Shown here piece after piece: positions 61,601 through 64,000 of a stretch of 64,000 nt of DNA (positions are counted from its first letter, which is position 1; each line of letters begins with the position of its first letter). The stretch is from the NCBI RefSeq assembly GCF_050948215.1, contig NC_135164.1, positions 4,283,116 through 4,347,115 of the forward strand, given 5' to 3'. This stretch comes from Halictus rubicundus. Lineage: Eukaryota > Arthropoda > Insecta > Hymenoptera > Halictidae. The notes under the pieces were generated by a model that saw nothing but the letters and a program-made list of their open reading frames with translations, had not been told where the DNA came from and searched no databases. The translations under genes were made by a program, and so were the position numbers.

Positions 61601-63753
61601 TAGCTTTTGCGGAAAAATACATGACCGAAGTATGTGCACAAATTATTAGCCCGAACGACTGTTGAAATTGGTCTGGTTGATCACTTTACGGACTATTGTT
61701 GGACAAATTCCAATGGTAACAGTAAAAAAATTAACGCCCAATATTTCTTTTCCACCAATGCACACACCAAAATAGTCGCATTACTCGCGTCACGAATCAA
61801 TATAATTTATTTGGACATTTATCATCCAGGTCTCGACGATATACACAGAGCGCATGCCGTTAAACAATAGAATTCAATCTTTAGCAACTCGTTAAATGAA
61901 GATACTCGTCAAGCAAGAAGAGATATAATACACTTAAAACGTAGAAACGATTTAATTAGGGAAGTTGTTAGTCACAGATGTTTTTCTTCCGACACATCCA
62001 AGTCTAATGTAAGACTGGAAGAAATATTTGCGAAAAGTCTCGTGCATTTCTCTTGCCAAGTACTAAAATGGTCGTCCAGAGTAGCACACAGCTAAAAACT
62101 AGTCAGTGTTGCATGGGCGCTCGGATGGCTGGACAAGAAACGTAATTGCGGGATCATTTGTTTCAGTTCAGAGGAATCAGCGAAGTAGATTTAAAGTTTC
62201 TCGCTGGATAGGACTTTCGTTTTTCGTCTTCAATCCCCCCTGCCGCCGGGCTTGATATCCGGCCGAGATTTCGAATCTTAGATCTTTTCATTTGATCTTG
62301 AAAGCTTTTCAGCTTCAAGTCACGTGATCTTGAATGGTACTTCGACAGAATGTACCCCGTAGCCGAAGCTAATAATGGTAGTTTAGGCTTCTCTTTGATC
62401 CTGAAAGCCCCTTGAACGGGCAAGTAACTCGAGAAAATCGAAATAGACGTACTGTAAATTAATACCTTACACAATGGCTTCTCCAAAAGAACTGGATTAA
62501 AAAAAAAAACAATTCAATAAAATAATTTCAATAAGAGATATTTCTTTCTTCGTACACAATCATTTATACCAATAACATCGCTCAACAGTTTCAATATATT
62601 TCACTTCTGTTATATTGGAAACTCCGAGCAAACGTGCAACATTTTTATTTCGCATAAAGGTTTTGCAGTAGGTATAGGTATATCACTTATGACATAGTAC
62701 CGTGTCTTAATTCGACGATCACGAGCTCGCATTGATAAGAAAGGATGTTTAAAAGAGAAACGTGCGCGCACTCGGCGACATATTTTCTACTCACAATGAA
62801 GAATTTTCAGTCGAGTCGAGTGTCCTTCGAAACCTTGAAAGTCGCGGAGTCCTCCGACGCAGGAAACTTTCGATGGTCCTGGAACTCCTCGAACTTCTGA
62901 AAACTATAAGAATGGCGGAGATAAGTTAGGAGTTCGAGATGGCACGGACGGATATAAAAATGAATATCGGGTAAAAAGAAAGGAGGGTAAGTAGTAGAGA
63001 AAAAAAAAAACAAAGAAAAAACATATTGGAAAGCTTCAATTTCGGTTCAGTAACCGATTCCACGACGTCTCTGTACAAATGAAAATAAAATGAGAAAATG
63101 GTACAGTGGTTTCTCTATATACGTCGCCAAGGGCTGGATGATAAACGTCGCGGAATTATCCCCACTAGCGCAGGGTATGTCTCCTGTGCGATACACGACG
63201 GTGGCAAGACTCGTGTCGTTGACATATATCGAGAATTCAGGACAAGAGTTCAGAACGTTCCCTCTCGTCTCTCCCAAAATGGAGGCGTTTGAACGAATCA
63301 CTGTAGCATCGTATAAGCCCGATGCGCCCGACTATAGTAAAATGAGCTTGGCTAACAGCGTGCCGGCTTAATCCTGCTAGGTGTTTATCCAAGGCGGGGG
63401 CGTTAATTGTCTGGTGTTAATACAGAAGGTGTACTGACACCGTTTCATCTCGCCTCGTCCCGGCGTGGCCAATACACACTCGTCCCCCGAAACGAAGTTT
63501 TAATTTTCACTTAGCCGGTCGCGACGCGGGCAGCTTTGTGCCTCGGGTCCTTGCAATCAGCGTTGACAATTTGACGCGTGGAAGCCGTCGGTCCGCGAGG
63601 AAAGGAAAAGGAGGATCGTCAGACGGTTTTGTGCATAGGACGCCCGGAGGAGTCTTCAATTAGCGTGATTGAGGCGAGCCGAGGCGTATTTAGCGCGGAC
63701 GCCGTTGAAAAGTTTCTCGCGAAATTGCGGAGGATCGCCGGGAGTACTTGATA
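58654..63753. other. Noncoding block
   Basis: No gene could be supported. A TTAACCCTAGAACGG terminus-like motif lies at 58912-58926. A donor-like ACATG/GTAAGC on the minus strand near 59907 and ACGG/GTAAGT near 61391 lack paired acceptors. The rest is unremarkable AT-rich sequence. Confidence 0.5.
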
Positions 63754-64000
63754 ATGAACGACGGATCGATTTCTCGATGGTGCGACGAGACATCCGTCCA
63801 GGACCCAGTCACCACCGCGATCCTAACGATATATTCTTCTGGCTATCACGGGGACTCAGAGTTCCCGAACGAGAGAGATCGTTCGGGGAATTATTCTCTC
63901 TTTTTCGCGAGGTTCGCGGCAGAATACGCTTGCGATCGCGCGGCCCGATTCGACGAATGGATTCCTAAGAGCGAATCTCCTCGCGATATCTTGTTCCCCG
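63754..64000 (+). CDS. Possible 5' coding exon of an unknown gene, cut by the window edge
   Basis: An ATG at 63754 (A at -3, 15 codons after an in-frame TGA at 63706-63708) opens a frame of 82 codons that has no stop before the window ends. The peptide starts MNDGSISRWCDETSVQDP and later contains SLFFARFAAEYACDRAARFD and EWIPKSES. Its mixed, non-repetitive composition looks more protein-like than the other frames in this block. No family is recognised. A second plus frame (63669-63968, 99 codons, Arg-rich) overlaps it in another phase and is the less natural of the two. An open run of this length by chance is uncommon but not rare, so it needs the adjoining sequence. Confidence 0.3.
   Translation, partial: MNDGSISRWCDETSVQDPVTTAILTIYSSGYHGDSEFPNERDRSGNYSLFFARFAAEYACDRAARFDEWIPKSESPRDILFP

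Noticed and set aside
1..64000. Bacterial-type features, CRISPR arrays, operons, attachment sites
   Set aside because: None present. Spliced exon structure, microsatellites and the transposon families point to an insect nuclear genome.

Overview
This window looks like insect nuclear DNA, most likely from an ant or another hymenopteran. It is AT-rich but not CpG-depleted. It has no operons, ribosome-binding sites or tRNA/rRNA genes. It carries several families of DNA transposons and non-autonomous elements of kinds common in insects: mariner, Tc3-like Tc1, a pogo/Tigger-type derivative, TTAA-flanked piggyBac-type elements and TACAGGGTG-ended foldback MITEs. The hymenopteran placement is inference. 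Almost all of the window reads as intergenic or intronic sequence, and most long open frames are in sequence with no splice or protein-like support.

Layout. 1-13492: noncoding, with microsatellites and a C11G13 palindromic homopolymer at 1244-1267. 13591-13701 (minus): a well-formed splice-flanked first coding exon with a signal peptide, possibly followed by a 22-nt micro-exon at 13493-13514 and preceded by a candidate TATA promoter near 14040-14075. 14659-15945: a full-length (1287 bp) mariner with perfect ITRs and TA duplications, inactivated by one in-frame stop and by loss of the first catalytic Asp. 15948-31025: noncoding. 31028-32059: a TA-flanked pogo/Tigger-type deletion derivative retaining a PHD-like zinc-finger piece and repeated terminal-type motifs. 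33495-36169: a TTAA-flanked element whose interior is almost entirely a 244-bp satellite array (about 10.5 copies). 41263-42213: a 3-copy tandem repeat of about 315 bp. 42659-43229: a TTAA-flanked MITE with a TA-flanked foldback MITE nested inside. 45672-45807: a relative of that foldback sharing only its core. 48419-50019: a 1601-bp Tc3-like element with about 200-bp TIRs of IR/DR type and a broken DD34E transposase. 53.9-54.2 kb: a weak candidate promoter/5' exon. 58561-58653: a CTG-repeat ORF resembling a signal peptide. 63754-end: an open frame that runs off the window.

The genes present do not form a pathway. The host signal is one secreted or membrane protein gene beginning on the minus strand, plus a possible gene starting at the right edge. 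Everything else that codes is decayed transposase. The most unusual architecture is the satellite-filled TTAA element, in which every monomer also carries a TTAA plus a piggyBac-like terminus motif.
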